A stretch of 64,000 nucleotides of DNA from Limanda limanda (Eukaryota > Chordata > Actinopteri > Pleuronectiformes > Pleuronectidae). A model generated the notes under the pieces. It saw only the letters and a list, made by a program, of their open reading frames with translations, ran no database searches and had not been told where the DNA came from. Of the stretch, positions 43,215 through 57,968 are shown in pieces. Position 1 is the first letter of the stretch; each line of letters begins with the position of its first letter. Both the position numbers and the translations under genes were made by a program. Location of the stretch: assembly GCF_963576545.1 (NCBI RefSeq), contig NC_083639.1:16187118-16251117 (forward strand), given 5' to 3'.

Positions 43215-46200
43215 AAGGAAGAAAACAATACAACAGGAAGCTACTTCTTCACCAACAAGCCCACACATACTCGCTGTGTCACATTGTTGCCAAAGTATTT
43301 ATCCTTCTGCTAATTTTACAATAAATATCTTTGAGTTCTGAATTAAGTTCTTTGAGGTTTTTTTTCTTGTGTGTGCCTTTTATTTCAATCCAGTGATATG
43401 TTTTCTGTACTTTTACTTTCACACAGACAAACAGAAAACTGCTGAGATGAACCTGCTGTACACAGCACCAAACAGCAGCCTGAAAAACACTCCAAAAATG
43501 TACATCCAAATTTAAGCATATATATTCCAATGGTAAAAAATACTTCTAAGTTTAGTTCCTCCACTTCTACTATCTATAGCTTTTCTCGTTATGGAGTGCT
43601 CAGTAAACGCCACTCTGAGGGAGGCAGCAGGGGCAGAGGATGGATTTATTGGCGAGAGCCCTGACTGGGTGTCCTCTCTAGCCTTTATAGCTTTTTCAAG
43701 ATTTTTTTCTCTTTTGTCTTGGCATCACCTCTGACTTTGCAGTTTTGCAGCGTTTATTTTTCTGACCTTGTCTTTGACTATAGTTTTGTTCTTTTGTTAA
43801 TTCTGACTCTTCTGCTTAAAGATAACTGACTCTAGATTCTGGGAATATTATAACACCACATAGTTCACATTGGGGAAAAAAAGAATGAAAAATGTGATGA
43901 CTTGTATTTCTCCTGTATGTGTAATGTTCACCCATATGCATTAACGTATGTATTTGCAGTACAGTCTGCTATTTGTGTGCATGCAGTGCACACATTCACC
44001 TCTTGCTACTACTTTCTTCCATGGAGTGGTAATTCCTGGCCAAAGAGGAGCCTGCCCAGAGCCGGGGGAGCTGGCCTCTGCACCCTCCTCCTGTTCCTGC
44101 TTTGATTTCCAATACGTCCTCCTATCACCACAGATGGCTGCGGAGTTAACATTTCCTGGGCCGATGGTGCTAGCGAGGCCCCTGGGCCCCGAGGCAGATA
44201 GGGGGCAGAAATTGGAGAATAATGTAATAGAATATTTGATTGGACTCTGATGTACAGGACACTGGAAAGACTGTCATAGTAATATGTCTGGGCTTAGTTG
44301 GAGGAGGGCATTTCTTCCCTCTCCCTCCCCGTCCCCTCCTCCTGTTTCTCATGTTCATCTAGCTGCAGGTTATGATTTAATAATATTTGCTACTTGGCGC
44401 CGCAGCCCAAGGGTCTGGGGGCCCGGAAACAGGATCCCGGGCTTCCCGTGGTCAGACAAAAAGATGCTAACAACATGACAAATGTTGTATAATAAACTGA
44501 AGGTGAATAAGTGGAGGTGTCAGCAGAGGAATGAATGGCTTCACCTGGGCTGTGGGTGGGGACTCGCTGGACTGTGTTCATAAAAGAATAATGAGATAAT
44601 CCACTTGGTCAGGTACACTTGTGGACAAATACACACATACAGTACATGTACTGAACACAGTTGTGATTTCCTGTTTTTATTTCCCATAGCAAGCTATAAA
44701 TATGTGAAAATAACCAGTGTAGCATATTAAACTATACCTTCTTCATTTCGTGGGAACACAGGTTACATAAAAAATACACTTCATCAGCCAGATTGGGGCC
44801 CGGTCATTGTTTTTCATTGTTGTCTCTGTTGGATCACCATTCATTTAACGTGAGTCTCTTCTCTTCACTGAATGTCCCTTTGGCACCGGACATATCCTAA
44901 AATCTGTTGTTTCCCAAAGACCTGAGGTAAAGAAAGGTCACATTCATTTAAAGTTACATTCACACACAATTATCCATACAGATGACATCTATAATCCAAC
45001 ATTTGGCATAAAACAATATGTTCCAGTCAGGGCTGTTGTTTTAAAACATGTCAGCAGAAAAAAACATACATCCTCCCCAGCCAATGAGGCACAGATCTGA
45101 GGAGTTAAAGTACCAAAAGGTAAAAGCAGCTCCAGTTTTGGATAAAAGACAGAAATACCTCCATAAAAAACACTTCGAAAGAAACACCAACCTCACCTAC
45201 TATCATCTTCTCTCTCTTCCACTGAGATGCCCAAAGGTAAGCAAGAAGCCATCCATCAGCTGGGACAGGCGCAGCCAATCACACCTCTTCAAACCAACCA
45301 GACGTTTACCCTCGCTCCCAGGTGGGTGGGCGGTAATTGCCAGGTGCAACTTTACCCAACTTGCAAGCTGCCATGGGAGACAGGGACGTAGGGAGAAGTC
45401 TGAAATGAGGGAAGGGTGGAAGGGAAAGGGAATAAGGGATATCGTCCTGAAACAAACAGACAGTCAGGACTGGCGCAGAGAAGTGTGGCCAAGAAACACT
45501 GATGAGCCATCGGAGAGCTGCGGGACGTTACTCCTAATTCCATTGTCTCTCGGCTCCTCGTTGAGTCCGGCTTGCCTCTGTTAGCACTTCTGTTATTTAG
45601 CTCTGTTGTCCTGGGCGACTCGGCTGGTTGCCATTATGCTGCCTCAGCGGCACGGGTCCCTGAAGAGAAGAGCAGTCACGCCGGTGGAGGATTTTTAAAT
45701 TTCACGCCTGTACTGAGAAAGGGAATAGGACATAGGGGGCTTTGGACAAGGTGCTAATTGAGGAGGCAATGCTCAACCTGTGTGTGTTCCTAGGCAGTGA
45801 GGTGAGGGTCTGACTCACTGCTTTCCTCGCCCATAAGGATGCTAAGAGAAGCCGATCGGAATGGGACCCCAGATATTCCAAATTTCATCCTAATTGAACT
45901 TCAATGCGAAGAAAAGTGAGCTTATGGTGGTTTCATGTCGGTGTGCACGGGTGTAATCCTCCCGCTAAACAAGCATTTCAAGCCTAGTTTTCCACCGTTA
46001 CAAAACACAGAGCAGTGAGATCTGCCAGTGGTTGAGGTGTCGGATGGCGGAGGACCTGATTCAGATATCCACCCGGCGATTGGGGCTGTCAGATAGGCAG
46101 GTCGGGGGAAATCAGAGCAGAGCTGAAGACTACGCCTCCACAGTCATCAATCACCTGCCTGTAGCCGTTGTGCTAGCCAATCCACCCAGGCCTTGGGCCC

Positions 46201-46464
46201 CGGGATTCATCAGAGGGGACGAGGTTTGACATCCAGAAAAATGAGCTCAACCCTCCACAAGTCAGGAGCCCAATGTCACCGACTCGCTCAGCATGAGAGG
46301 TCTCCATTCAAAAGGAATAAAAGAGATAAGAAATAACTATATCGTATCCTCCTCTATTTTGGTTCAATTTCAGACAGGCACTCCCTGGAGATTGGTCTTT
46401 TTGGCAGAGGTATGGCGTGTCCTTTTGGTAATACTACACATGTGCATGTCTCTCAGTCACACTC
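43215..46464. other. Intergenic; candidate conserved non-coding stretches
   Basis: Repeat-poor, mixed composition. 43990-44480 and 45480-46240 look unlike the surrounding repeats and contain ATTA-type cores and G/C-rich blocks. The 178-codon plus frame at 45048-45584 has low-complexity basic composition and no domain. Conservation cannot be judged from this sequence alone. Confidence 0.3.
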
Positions 46465-46474
46465 GCTCTCTCTC

Positions 46475-46518
<44 letters not shown>

Positions 46519-46519
46519 T
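46465..46519. repeat. (CT)n(CA)n microsatellite
   Basis: CT units pass directly into CA units. Confidence 0.9.
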
Positions 46520-48960
46520 CACACACGTCCAGGTTGACGGGATGAAGCGGAGTCATCAGGCTGAAAATGATTAATGCCCCTTTTTGTCCATCCTGGCATC
46601 TGGAGCACATCTGCCCCACTGGGACCAGTACAGATACGGTACCTGCTTCAGGGATTAAGCTGCCCTTCGCCCCTCTCCTGAGGCTGCAGGTAAGGGATCC
46701 TCTCTGGTAGCCAGCCCCCGCCCCCCCCCCAGGGTAGAAGGGACCACCTTGGAGCTCAGCACATTAAGCTGGGATGATATTTATGATGTGGAAATGGTCT
46801 CCTATTTATTCAGCACACAGAGGATTGTGGAGACGATTCATCGCAGTCCCTCAGACTTCTCTTTTCTCTATCTATTTTTTTCCCTAGAAATCGTTCTCAA
46901 CTCTTTTCTCCTCTCCATTTTTATTCCCTCCCCCACCTTTCTTTTTCTGCCTCAGTCTCTGTCAATATTTCCCTTATCCATACTTTGAAAGACTCCCAGT
47001 GTGCCTACAACTCTCTGAGTTTATTACATTATTGATGCACAGGTTGAGTCACAGTCTGAGGGTGCTGAGGGGAAGCTGTGGGTCAACTGGTCAAGTGATT
47101 AAAAAAAAGATGGGTCAGCTGAGAATTTTTTTTACAGTAAAGATAGTATCATTCAATTCTTTATTGTATCTGTCCTTTCTTAATTTTGCAAAAGTAACGT
47201 GTCGTAGCCTGCTGACAGAGAAATGCTTGTGCAGATTTCCAAATACAATAGACCCATCAGTTTAGGGCAGTTGAAAAATGGATAACAAATCTTTCTAAGG
47301 TTATTTTACTGGAGAGGCACATAAAACCCTTTTACTTAAAATATCGTGCTTCAGATATATAGGCAGACTGTGGTGCCGCTGTAAGTTTTGGAAAATCATT
47401 AATTATTTACTCAGAATTGTATAACTCAAATCTTTCATCTGATCTGGCTGTAAACATCAAGTTTATTTGAGTAAATCTTGATTATATTTTATTTTTATTT
47501 TTATGAATACCATACTCTACAACTCTCTTAAATCTGCTTGTGCTGATTTGTGTTTGTGGTGTTTATGTATCTGCTTGTACATGACTGAACGTTTCTACAC
47601 AAGTGAATCAGAAATCAGGAAAAAAGGAAAAATGGTTCACCAGCTTAAAAAAATATTTCAAATTAATTAAGCTTTTCAAATTAAAGTTAGCAATGGTTTA
47701 ACATATCTTGTTAACTTTAACAAACTTAAAAAATGTAAGTGTTATTGAAAAATAAAAGCTTCAATCAATATTGGCCTGGGTTCATATGGAGCTTCAATTA
47801 CAACTTCTACATTCTACAAAACTAACTAAAAAAACTCTGAATTAAATAAATAAACTGTCAGCATTACATAGTTTTTTCCCACAAAGATATTTAGAAAGCA
47901 CATGCTGTCAACATTTCATATTGGTTATATATGCTAGAAAAAAGGCATCACGTAAAAAAATGATTGATGTGTTATTGTTCCATGTGTCATTACTTTTGGT
48001 TTGATTGATAGGAGAGGTGGAGCAGGATGAGTTCCTAAAAAAGGAAAATAAAGTAATAATAAAAACAAAAAGGTAATACAAGAACCATCCTTGGGTCACC
48101 ATGAATTATTCAGTTTTCCAGGAAGTCCTTATATAGTGGACTCTCAAAGATCATACCTCATATATTGAACACATCCACTGTATGAATGGCTATAAATAGA
48201 TTAGAAAAATAAATAGATGATAATAAATAGAAACATGATGCGAGGACACAGGACACCAATAACATATCGATAACCCCCAAAGCCACATCATGGGATCTGT
48301 GACAACTTCGGAGAGCTTTAGCCTGACTGACACACATGTAAACACACACACATGCACGCACGCACGCACACACTAACCAGGCGGCTAAGAGAAAAGAGAA
48401 ATGCCAAGGGGCGGAGTGTGTGAGAGTATGACAGTGGATCAATAGTTGTGTTTGTGGCGTTGCTCCCACAGGAGTGAAGCAGTATATGAAAAGCCGCCGC
48501 TGATGGCTGAAGGTCCTCTCAGAACATTCCCTGTGTGTTTAGCCCAGAGCCAAGGTTAACCCTCGCACAAAGACGCCACAAAACCTCAGCCTGCCTCCCC
48601 GGGGCTACACACACTCTCACAGGCGGGTCTCACAGGAGCCTTTCTTCTTCCGTGTGTGGAGACAGAGATTGTGTGTGGAGACAGTGTGTGTGTGTGTGTG
48701 AGAGACAGTGTATGTGTGTGCCTATTGGCAACTAAACAGTCAACTCACATATCACCACAGGCCTCGACAGAAGCCAACACTTAACTCTTTTTCCCATATT
48801 TCGAATCATCATTTATACGTCACTACAGCAGTAATTAAATTAAAGCTGACATGGGGTCAGATTCTAGCAGTGAAAACAATACTGTCAGGGATTATACAGC
48901 ATGACAGCTACATTAGCACATTTCCATCGCGGGGGTTAATTCCACTGTTGTAAATAAAGT
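46520..48960. other. Intergenic, no gene recognised
   Basis: A/T-rich, with a pyrimidine-rich stretch at 46850-46980 and CA/GT-rich steps at 48330-48375 and 48670-48720. No exon is supported. Confidence 0.4.
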
Positions 48961-50600
48961 AATGGATTTCAGTGGGGGAGGAGAGTAATTGTGAGCCGAA
49001 GCCGAGTTAACCTTGGTGATTTATCCTGACTTAATTCCTATCTTACCACCTCTTTATTACTTTTACTAGCATTAAACAGCCCCTCTGAGAGAGAGGCTAT
49101 AACCGCGGGGCCATAACACAGCTAAATCATGCATTTAAAGCAGTTCAGTGTGTGGATTAGACAAGTTTTCACTGCGCCCAGGGTGAATGGAAAAGTACAC
49201 AGGCAGACAAATAAATGTAAGGTGGCCTTACCCTGGCCCGAGTCAATCACCCGAGGCCCACTTCCCTCCTTAAATTAAATCGTATTCAGCAGATTCTGCG
49301 CAGACAAAGCGTTTGTGTTGTTGTTGATTACAACGGACGAGGCGAGTAGGAAGCTTGTCATGCTCTCTACAATAATGATAGGATACTCTGTCAAGCAGCT
49401 CTCAAGACGTCTGCATTCCTTCACTTCACCGGTCCCCCCCCCCGCGTAGAGGGGGTAACTAGCTGCGATGTGCCTCGACAGGCCGTCATCGCCACAGAGG
49501 ACTGATGGAATACTAATTAGCGTGCCACCACTTGAATTATTCATGCATCTTAATTAGGGGGAGAGATTTCCCATTAGGCTTTTAAATGTGACTGAAGAGT
49601 TTTGCTTCCCATGTTGGGCGAGAGACCGTGTCAGTGTGTGGAAACAGATGAGCACAAACATACACACACATCGGCTGCTGCATGTGCTCGATATATGTAC
49701 ATGAATAAGAAGAAATATGTTCCCAAGGCGATAACCAGCCATCCAAACAACATGCTATTTATTGCAACTATATATATTTTGCAAAACTGAGTATAAAACT
49801 ACAAATCAGCATATTTTTTTCTTTACGGTATGTGCATAATAAATAACAGCTGCTTCTCTGCAAAGCGGTACAGAAAACATCCAAGTTCTGCTGCCCTGCT
49901 AAAGGGTTCACTAATTAACTAATGTGCTACATGGAGGACAGCACACAGCCTCTGCCAGTGCGTGATGTTCCCTCTCCATTTCTGCACTTCCCTTTTATGC
50001 TGAGTTACCGAGCGATAGCCGGCTCGAGCCAAAGCCACATCCATCTGCTGCAGTTTAGCAGGGAAATTAGGCACTCAATGTAGCATATTTGTTTTAGTAA
50101 TTGGAAAGTAATTAATAACCTGCAAATATAATAATATGCTCAGCAGCAGCTCTTCTTGTGCAAACCACCATTCAGGGGCAATGTAGTGTCTGTTGCCAAG
50201 TGTGTGTGTTTGTGCGTTTGTGTGTGTGTGTGTCTTATCAGCATATTACAGTGCGGCCGATTCATGCATATCTAGGAGTGAGATAAATAGGAACGACAGT
50301 AGAAAAGGGAGAGAGGGGAGAAATCAAATGTTGATTCATAGGTGAGGCACCAAGGAGGTGATCAGCGTGACATAACCGGGCTGGCTGCTCATTGGCCGGC
50401 CTGTTTGGCTGGAGACACTGCGGCACTGGCTCCCATAACCACACAGCGAGGACAGCGGCGAAATAGGAGACCGAGGATTAGTGCCGACATTAAACCCGGC
50501 CTCTAATTACACTGTTCAGAAATTGTTTTTTATAAATATTTGATGAAATGTCACCGCTGCTTTGAGGTGCTGGGAGGGGGGTGAGAAGAGGGCGTGGCTT
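48961..50600. other. Intergenic; candidate conserved non-coding elements
   Basis: 48960-49560 and 50030-50560 are free of recognisable repeats and carry homeodomain-type cores (CTAATTAGC, TTAATTAGG, AGTAATTAATAA). Such blocks are typical of regulatory DNA around vertebrate genes, but this is inference from composition only. Confidence 0.3.
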
Positions 50601-51606
50601 TCACACACAAACACACACACACACAAACACGTATGCACAGAAGAAGGGATCATAATATCAGGCAGCATATATGTATGCTAAACAAACTGTGTTTCTTTGC
50701 AGAGGGTCCAAAGGGAATTCTTCATGACAAACTGCAAACATGTCGTAGAACTGTAAGTTATCATATCTGTACCACATCCTCTGGAACCTGATCCTAAACG
50801 TCCCACACAGCGACTGGGCAGATTCTGAGAAGCCATCACATCCTTTGAGACTTTCAGAATCTGTCAATAAATGTTGTAAAATATGAAAAGTGATCTGCTC
50901 TGCCGCTCTTCTGTTTGCCAGTGATACGACGTGTAAGTTGCTTGACAAAGAAACCTGTCAGTCAATCAGACCTCCGGCTATTTTGTTGCTCCCCTGGGTC
51001 CCTTCACACGGCTTCTCCCACACAAACAATCCATTACAACGCACTGATGCAACATTAGACACACAATTTGAGTGTCTGAAAAGCAGCTCACATGAAAGAT
51101 CTTTAACTGAAGCACATTTCATGGATGTCTGTTGATTAGTGAGGGGAAACCTTTACTTTGTGTGACTGATTCTTCTTTTTAATTTCTAAAACAGATGTGA
51201 AGTAATATTCATGATGTTCAATGCAAAATTCAGGTTCAAGAACTTTGAGCTGTTCTTAAATTAATTGCCTTTCATTTCCTGACTTTTGTTTAAGGGAGGT
51301 GATATTTTGTTGTATTTCTTTATCAAGGACAAGAGACAAGGTTCAGTATCTGTGTTTTTGGTGTCTTCTGTCCATGGGGGCACTTTAAAGCACATGTCAT
51401 AATAAATAAGATCATGAATACAGCTTTGTTCCTAATGGGCTTATTGTTCACATTTAGTGTTGTAATCTGTCCCGTGAATTTTTTTTTACTCTTCAAGTGA
51501 CCCACTACTCCTGGGACCTTCAAAATAACCAACTGTTCTTGGATCATTAGATAAATCTACATACACTCTATCTCTATAAAAATACTCTCTCTCTTTTCTC
51601 CCTCAC

Positions 51607-51637
<31 letters not shown>

Positions 51638-54600
51638 CCTCCCCGAGCGGATGCCTAAGCAGCTGCTGGTTGAGGCTCTTCGGGATCATTGCCTACATTA
51701 TCAAACTCCAGCGTGAAGTTTGTCAGGTGTCCTTGGCAAGTGTGCGTAAAGAGCGATGGATCCAGGTGGAGGAAGACAGGAGGGATCTCCCAGCTCGCAG
51801 CCGCCGCTTTGTAGCTCCACCAAGACGACAAATTGACAGCTGTTTCCCTGCTTGAGAGGCCTGTTTTGAAATTCTTTTTTGTCCTGTTCTCTCCTCACAG
51901 CAGTGGAATGGCTCATGAAGAACAGTGGGTGATGCAGGCACGTTAATCCATGTTGTCCGTGAAAAATGTCCATCACAGGTAAAACTAACTTCCTGGTTTG
52001 ACATGAAGAATAAGTAAATATTATAGACATGTAGGTCATACATTGGATCTGACCACTCATTTCATGCCATGTTGTTGTAGCAACAAGATTATCCATTATC
52101 TTGGTATTTGTATTTATATGGTAGTATAATGTTGAGTTATTCATTACACCACAGGTTCATGTTTTAGCTCCACGCTTATAATCAGTAGGTGATATGATTT
52201 TCACCCCTGTGCGTGTGTGTTTATGTGCGTTTATGCATGCGAGAGCAAAACAACCTCGACAATGCATGGATGGATTTTCGTTATTTTCGAATATCACTTG
52301 GTGTATGTCCAGATGAACTCGGAGCTGATCACTTGGGGGTGTGGGTGTGGTGATAGACACCCCTTCAGCTGCAGTAGAGAGGAGTATACTTGTTGCGTGA
52401 ACACTCACAGCGGAAGCGGTACCTATCGAGTTTATGCCAAATCCTGACTGCCTACCAAAGATGGTAAAATCTTTATGGACAATTTAACGGCCACTGAAGC
52501 CGGAAGAATTTCTCCTGGTGCTGCTAATGATCAATGTGTCTGTGACAGTCAATCAATGGGTTTGTGGTGGGGAGAGAAGGCGAGCAAGACACAGAGATCC
52601 GTCGTTCGGTTCTATTTATGTAATTCTATTAAAAAAACAAACTGCGGATCCAGTGATTTAGATATCAGCATTAAATATCGGATGCTCACCTGTTCACACA
52701 ATTTCTCCATCTGCACAGGCAGCCGTCTCTCATAGAGGACAGGGATGGCTGTGCAGAGTAGAATTGATTGGTAATTAAGGGGGATGAATTTTTTTGGTCA
52801 TTTTGGTTTAAAGGGGGTTGCATCCCCAATGCGCTTATGTTCCTCTCTCTATTATGAACCTACATTAAATGGCCAGTAGCTGCTATTCAGGCCTCAGGGT
52901 GTCATCAGATTTGCTATGAAACACTAATCCTCCTCATCGATCCAGACAGAACCATCGATGGCAGCAGAGCTGATAAACATGTGCACATCTTTAGAAGCAG
53001 TACACTGAGGGCACAGCAGAGCTTCCACCTAATACCAGCACAGAAGAGGAAGTGCCTGTAGTGTCAGGGAAAGGGAGTACAGGGTTATTCGAGAGACATG
53101 TGTGTGTGTGTGTGTGTGATGTCCCCCTCCATCTATATGTCTATAGATGGAGAGATGAACCCGTGCAAACACATCCAGTCTGCACATACAAAAAAGAAAA
53201 CATTTTTCCGTGTATCTTTGCCATATGACCTTGTCGACTTACCAGAGCTCATTACTGAGGAAAGCAGCAGAGGAATCGGTGGCAATGAAAAGCAGACATG
53301 ACCCTCGGATTGTTGGAGCCAACATGAAAGCGTTCTGCTATCGGGGCGATGGGGGGGGGGGGGGGAGGGTGAACGCGCACTGTCCACTAACTGGAATGTG
53401 GACTGCACGGTGCTGGTTTGCATAATTTAAGGTTAATGAGGAAACAACAGCCGACACTATCTCTCTCCTCATTTTTTTGCGTCATCCCAGCTGCCTTCGC
53501 TCCACCGTAGTGCTTTTCATTAAAAAGGCATCAGAGACAGTGCTTTAATAATCTGTGAATTCATCAAAGTCTCGACTCATTTTACATTACAGCTCGTGCG
53601 TGAAGGCGAGAGTGTATGTTTCCTCTTTTCAAAGAGCTGCTCAGTCCGGTTTAGCAGCCGTGGATCAGAGAGAGAGAAGGCACTAACCTCTCCAGCCCTT
53701 TCCAACCAATCGTTCCATGTTGCTATCCACTACCGCTGACATACTGTAAGATCACATACATCTTAAAACACATGTGTTGATGGCTCACTACAATAGATCA
53801 CCATCCGCATTTCTGATTTGACAAAGGTCCTTAAGATCAGATTCCCTCCCTGATGGGGATGGGAAGGAACGGCCAACCTGCTCTGTCTCAGCCATGACAT
53901 TAAAGGTGGAGTTACTGATCCTGGGGGAACGACTGCTGATAATTGAAAACAAATACCTTTCTGCTCCTTCAGAAGTTCCACCCCCACACTCATGCATTGC
54001 CAAGGTTCAGCACCCGTCGCAAACAAACTACACATTCAGTGACACGATTCAGCCGCACCAGTTGGTGTTTGTCTGCCCTTGATGAAGCAGGCACTGATGC
54101 ACCGTTAGCGATGTTCCACCGGATCTAGTGACAGGCCGGTGCCAGAGGCAGAGGCAACTCCCTGTGGTCTCTCTTCTGATTTCCACATTGGTCTTTGCCC
54201 TTTCGTTATTAAACTGTCTTCTCTGGGTTAGCTACAGTCTGTGGTGCTTCAGCACTTTGGAGCGCTATGTCTTGAAAATGATTGTGGGTATAACTTCCTG
54301 TGAGAAAGTGACGTTAGCATTTCCGGCGGTATAACAACAGCAGTCGTTATCTAAACATATGGCCGGGATGTGCAAGTATGAAATGTATTTTGTTTCTAAA
54401 ATACACAAATCCTAACTCCTGATTAATGTTTTTGGATGCAGAGGCAACCTTTGTCCCTCCCTCTCTCTCTCTCTCTCTCTCTCTGAGTTATCCTAACACA
54501 GGTAATTGGACGGAAGGAGAATGAGGGACAATGCCTTCCCTCCCACCTCCCTCCTCCCTCCTTCATTTGCCTAATCACACCTCTATTTGCATGGACAGCA

Positions 54601-56949
54601 CCAAGAATCAGTCTCAATAACACCGCACCGCTTTGAGAGATGACTTTTTAATCTGCGAACGGAGATGAGTTTCTGACCCGCACCTGTTTTGTTTCCGCTG
54701 TTTCTTTTTCCTGTTGTACAAAAAGTGACCTGCGGGTAAATTTGCCGAGGCAGGATGGCTGCTCGGCTCCATAAGTACTGTCATTGTGCATTCATTAATA
54801 TCTCCCACATCTGACACGGTGGGGGAATCGGTTCTTGGCGAAAAAAGGGGCACTTGTCGTGATGGGTGCGGCTCCCTAACAGGCAATCAGATGAGCTGAC
54901 AGCAAGTGTCAGTCGGCGTGTTCGTGTGTGTGCAGGCAACAGAGAGGCTTTGGGAGAGGTGTGGGTAGTTATTCTTCTCCCATTGCCCTCTATTGACCCA
55001 TGTAATGGAGAATTCTTCAAGGGGAAGTGTTTGAAATATCCTTTGGATGTAGGTAATGTTTTCATCTGTGGGCCCTGTTCTCACCCCTTTACAATCTGTC
55101 GCTACCTCTTACACAAACACATTAGCATATAATACATATTATATAACAAAATGAAGTATCTTGCTGTATAGCCTGCGTACATTTCTCGTTTAAAACGGAC
55201 TAGCACAGTGGCTGTTCTCAACATGACTGTTTGGAATGGGCTGTTTGTTTGGCCTGTGGTTATACTGGTTCCAGTTTTCTTTCTGAAACTGTAAAAGTGA
55301 CCTGCAGTAAATGAGCTGCAGCAAGAACCATGATGCTGCACAAAGAGCACTTTACCTTGTGGTATAGTGGTGTGTTATGGATTAAGTCGACAGTTGTAAA
55401 AGATTGACGCCCGCAGTAAACGATGTCCGTATCTTCTGTTTGTTTAGACAATTATATATCAGTTTAACAGAAACATTACACACCTGCTAAGTAAATTCAG
55501 TGAAGCTCAACTCGCAGAACCCCAAACTGGAGAATCTGTTGTCGTGAATGTGCGGTCACGAGTTCCAGCTGCTTCTGCTCCTCTGTTTATCTAAAGTTTA
55601 TTATTTTGGAATGTTTCAGGTGTACAAATCAAACCAAACTCAACACTTTACTTCCTTGTACCCTTAATACGAATGTCAAGTGTGAAGCCAATAAAATGAA
55701 CGGTGACATGAACCACAACAGAAAGACAGATTTCTGGAATATACCCATGGAGTAAGTATGGCAAACTTACAATTCGATTTTTGCAATTGGAGTGGAGTGA
55801 GGCTGTTCCTGTGGATCATCTGCTTCTGCTTGTTATTAATGAAGATGTAGAAGCAGACATGTTCAACTCAGCCCGTGAACATCCTGTAAAGCTTGATGTT
55901 GTGTTGACATCGCAGTTGGAAAGCAATGGCCCGTCCATAAAGCTTAACTGCAGCTTTGGGTTATTGCCTCTGCATAGGTGCTATTTGTCTGTTGATTAAA
56001 ATGTCTGGGTGTCCAAATCACCCCAAATTTGACACTGCACTGCACTCGGCCCTCAACAATACTCACGGAAAGTGTGAAGTAATAAGATGTTGAGATAGGA
56101 ATTACGCATACAGACAGACAGACGTGTTCTTGGTAGATTGATTTAAGGTACTAAATAAACTGTTTTCCCAAAAAATTGAAATGGTACAATCCAGGAAATG
56201 GAAGTCTGACTCAGTTTCTTTGTTATTTCAGGCTTTGAACTTGATTTTCAGAGAAGGTACACGAGTAAAATGAGCTGCCGATACACTCAGTTTTGACAGA
56301 AAGACAAGATGAGGTAACTGAAAGCAACTTGTATCATATCTGGTCTTAGAGGATTAGTCGCTGTGGAGTGTAGCTGGTGTTGAATAAACCTTCACACTCA
56401 CAGATCTGCAGCTTGAGCTGGTCTTCATGATGTTTTTCAGTCTGAATGTTCAAGAACTGTGATGAACCAAGACTCTGCAGCACTTCAGCAGGAAGAAGGA
56501 AAGGAGAAAAGGCTGAGGTCTACAGTCGGTGGAAACCTCCACTAATGAATGTGTGCTTCAGTGCAAACGCTCTGAGACTGTGTGTTCAGCAAACAATTAG
56601 TCATTGTTTTGTCCAACGTATTCATCTCATGCAAATTTGCTTCTGTTTGATTCAAATATTCCAGACGCTTTAAGCTGGAGAGGAGTTTACCTTGTGGTGA
56701 GAATGCAATTCACTAGCAAACAAACCTTCAAGCATATTTGAGCACACAAACAGCTCAGCCCATTGTTCCACAGAGGATAAATGTACACAGACACACACAC
56801 ACACAGATCTGATGTTCATGTGGTTTTGACACACATCCACAGAACCCAAGTAAAAATAAACACAAACACACCTACTCTGATTACCCACAGCTCTTGCATC
56901 AGAAGATCCTCAACGTGGCAGACCTCAGCGTGCATGCTAAACTTCTTCA
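50601..56949. other. Intergenic, no gene recognised
   Basis: Contains simple repeats ((CA)n near 51608-51633, (GT)n 53098-53118, poly-G 53351-53365, (CT)n 54459-54484). 55985-56130 (CACCCCAAATTTGACACTGC ... ACAGACAGACAGACG) resembles a dispersed fish repeat of unknown class. 52450-53060 and 53420-53720 are unique. None of the short frames has a recognisable domain. Confidence 0.4.
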
Positions 56950-57852
56950 CCTTGTTTACCGCGTCTGTTTATAGCTGGATGAGCGAGAACGCTTCAGCGC
57001 CGCGGCAGCCTTCATCTTGCCATTACCGCTCCGCTTTATATTGTTGCCAAAATCACAGGTGACAGGCCACTTTTCCCTGGTGCGAGACACAAACCCTCCT
57101 CTCGGCGTTCGCTGCAGGCAGAGCCATTTGACGGCGATAGCACCCGACATGCACAGGTTTCATATATTCAGTCTGAGTATGAGGCGGCAGAGGGAGAAAA
57201 GGAAGCAGGGAAAAGCTCCCGTTATCGCTATTAACTGTCAAAGTCACCTTCAACCTGAGGCACAGGCCGCACTGAGCACGCCACACACACACACACACAG
57301 CTGCTGCAAGTCTTAGGATTTGATCAGCACACCTCACTGTTCACCAAACACGCGAAGGATGTTAGGAAAAAAAACAACTCACATTCAAACAAAGTGTCTC
57401 CATGAATTTCTGCACCATGTTGTCATCAGCGTGCCACACTGTCAGCCCCTCCGGATTGTGTCTCGCCTTTATTTTTACTCCGCAGACAATGGAGTGTCTG
57501 AGCGTGTCAGCTGAACACCTGCCGAGCGCTCCAACAGGAGAACTCGGGAGCCTAATTATCAAGCAATTCAAACAGCATTCTGTTGCTTCGGCCGCTGTTT
57601 TAATTAGGGGGCGTCGGCTCTCAGAGGTCAGACCAAATTAGCTTTTAACTACTGTCGTACTCCTGGATCCTTTTTCTCCTGATGCTGCTGTGCACCGTGG
57701 GCATCCGGCCAAAAACAACAGAAGCAAAAAGATTATCCTGCAGCTAAGCAAAATGAAAAATTGACTGAGAGTTAGATGTTTTCATCCTCACTTTCCTTAT
57801 GGTCGCTATTAGTTTTCTAAAAAGACTTTACTGAGGAAGAAGTCAGGAGGGG
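56950..57852. other. Intergenic; candidate conserved non-coding elements
   Basis: Unique sequence with CCTAATTATCAAGCAATT near 57550 and TTTTAATTAGGGGGCG near 57598. No coding signal. Confidence 0.3.
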
Positions 57853-57968
57853 AGGAAGGAAGGAAGGAAGGAAGGAAGGAAGGAAGGAAGGAAGGAAGGA
57901 AGGAAGGAAGGAAGGAAGGAAGGAAGGAAGGAAGGAAGGAAGGAAGGAAGGAAGGAAGGAAGGAAGGA
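57853..57968. repeat. (GGAA)n microsatellite
   Basis: About 29 AAGG units on the plus strand. The long Pro-Ser-Phe-Leu frames on the minus strand are artefacts of it. GGAA tracts are potential ETS-factor sites. Confidence 0.97.

Noticed and set aside
45048..45584. 178-codon plus-strand frame
   Set aside because: Basic, low-order composition, no domain, no splice context; length alone is not enough.
50658..50948. 96-codon minus-strand frame
   Set aside because: No domain, no splice sites in keeping, and the surrounding sequence looks intergenic.
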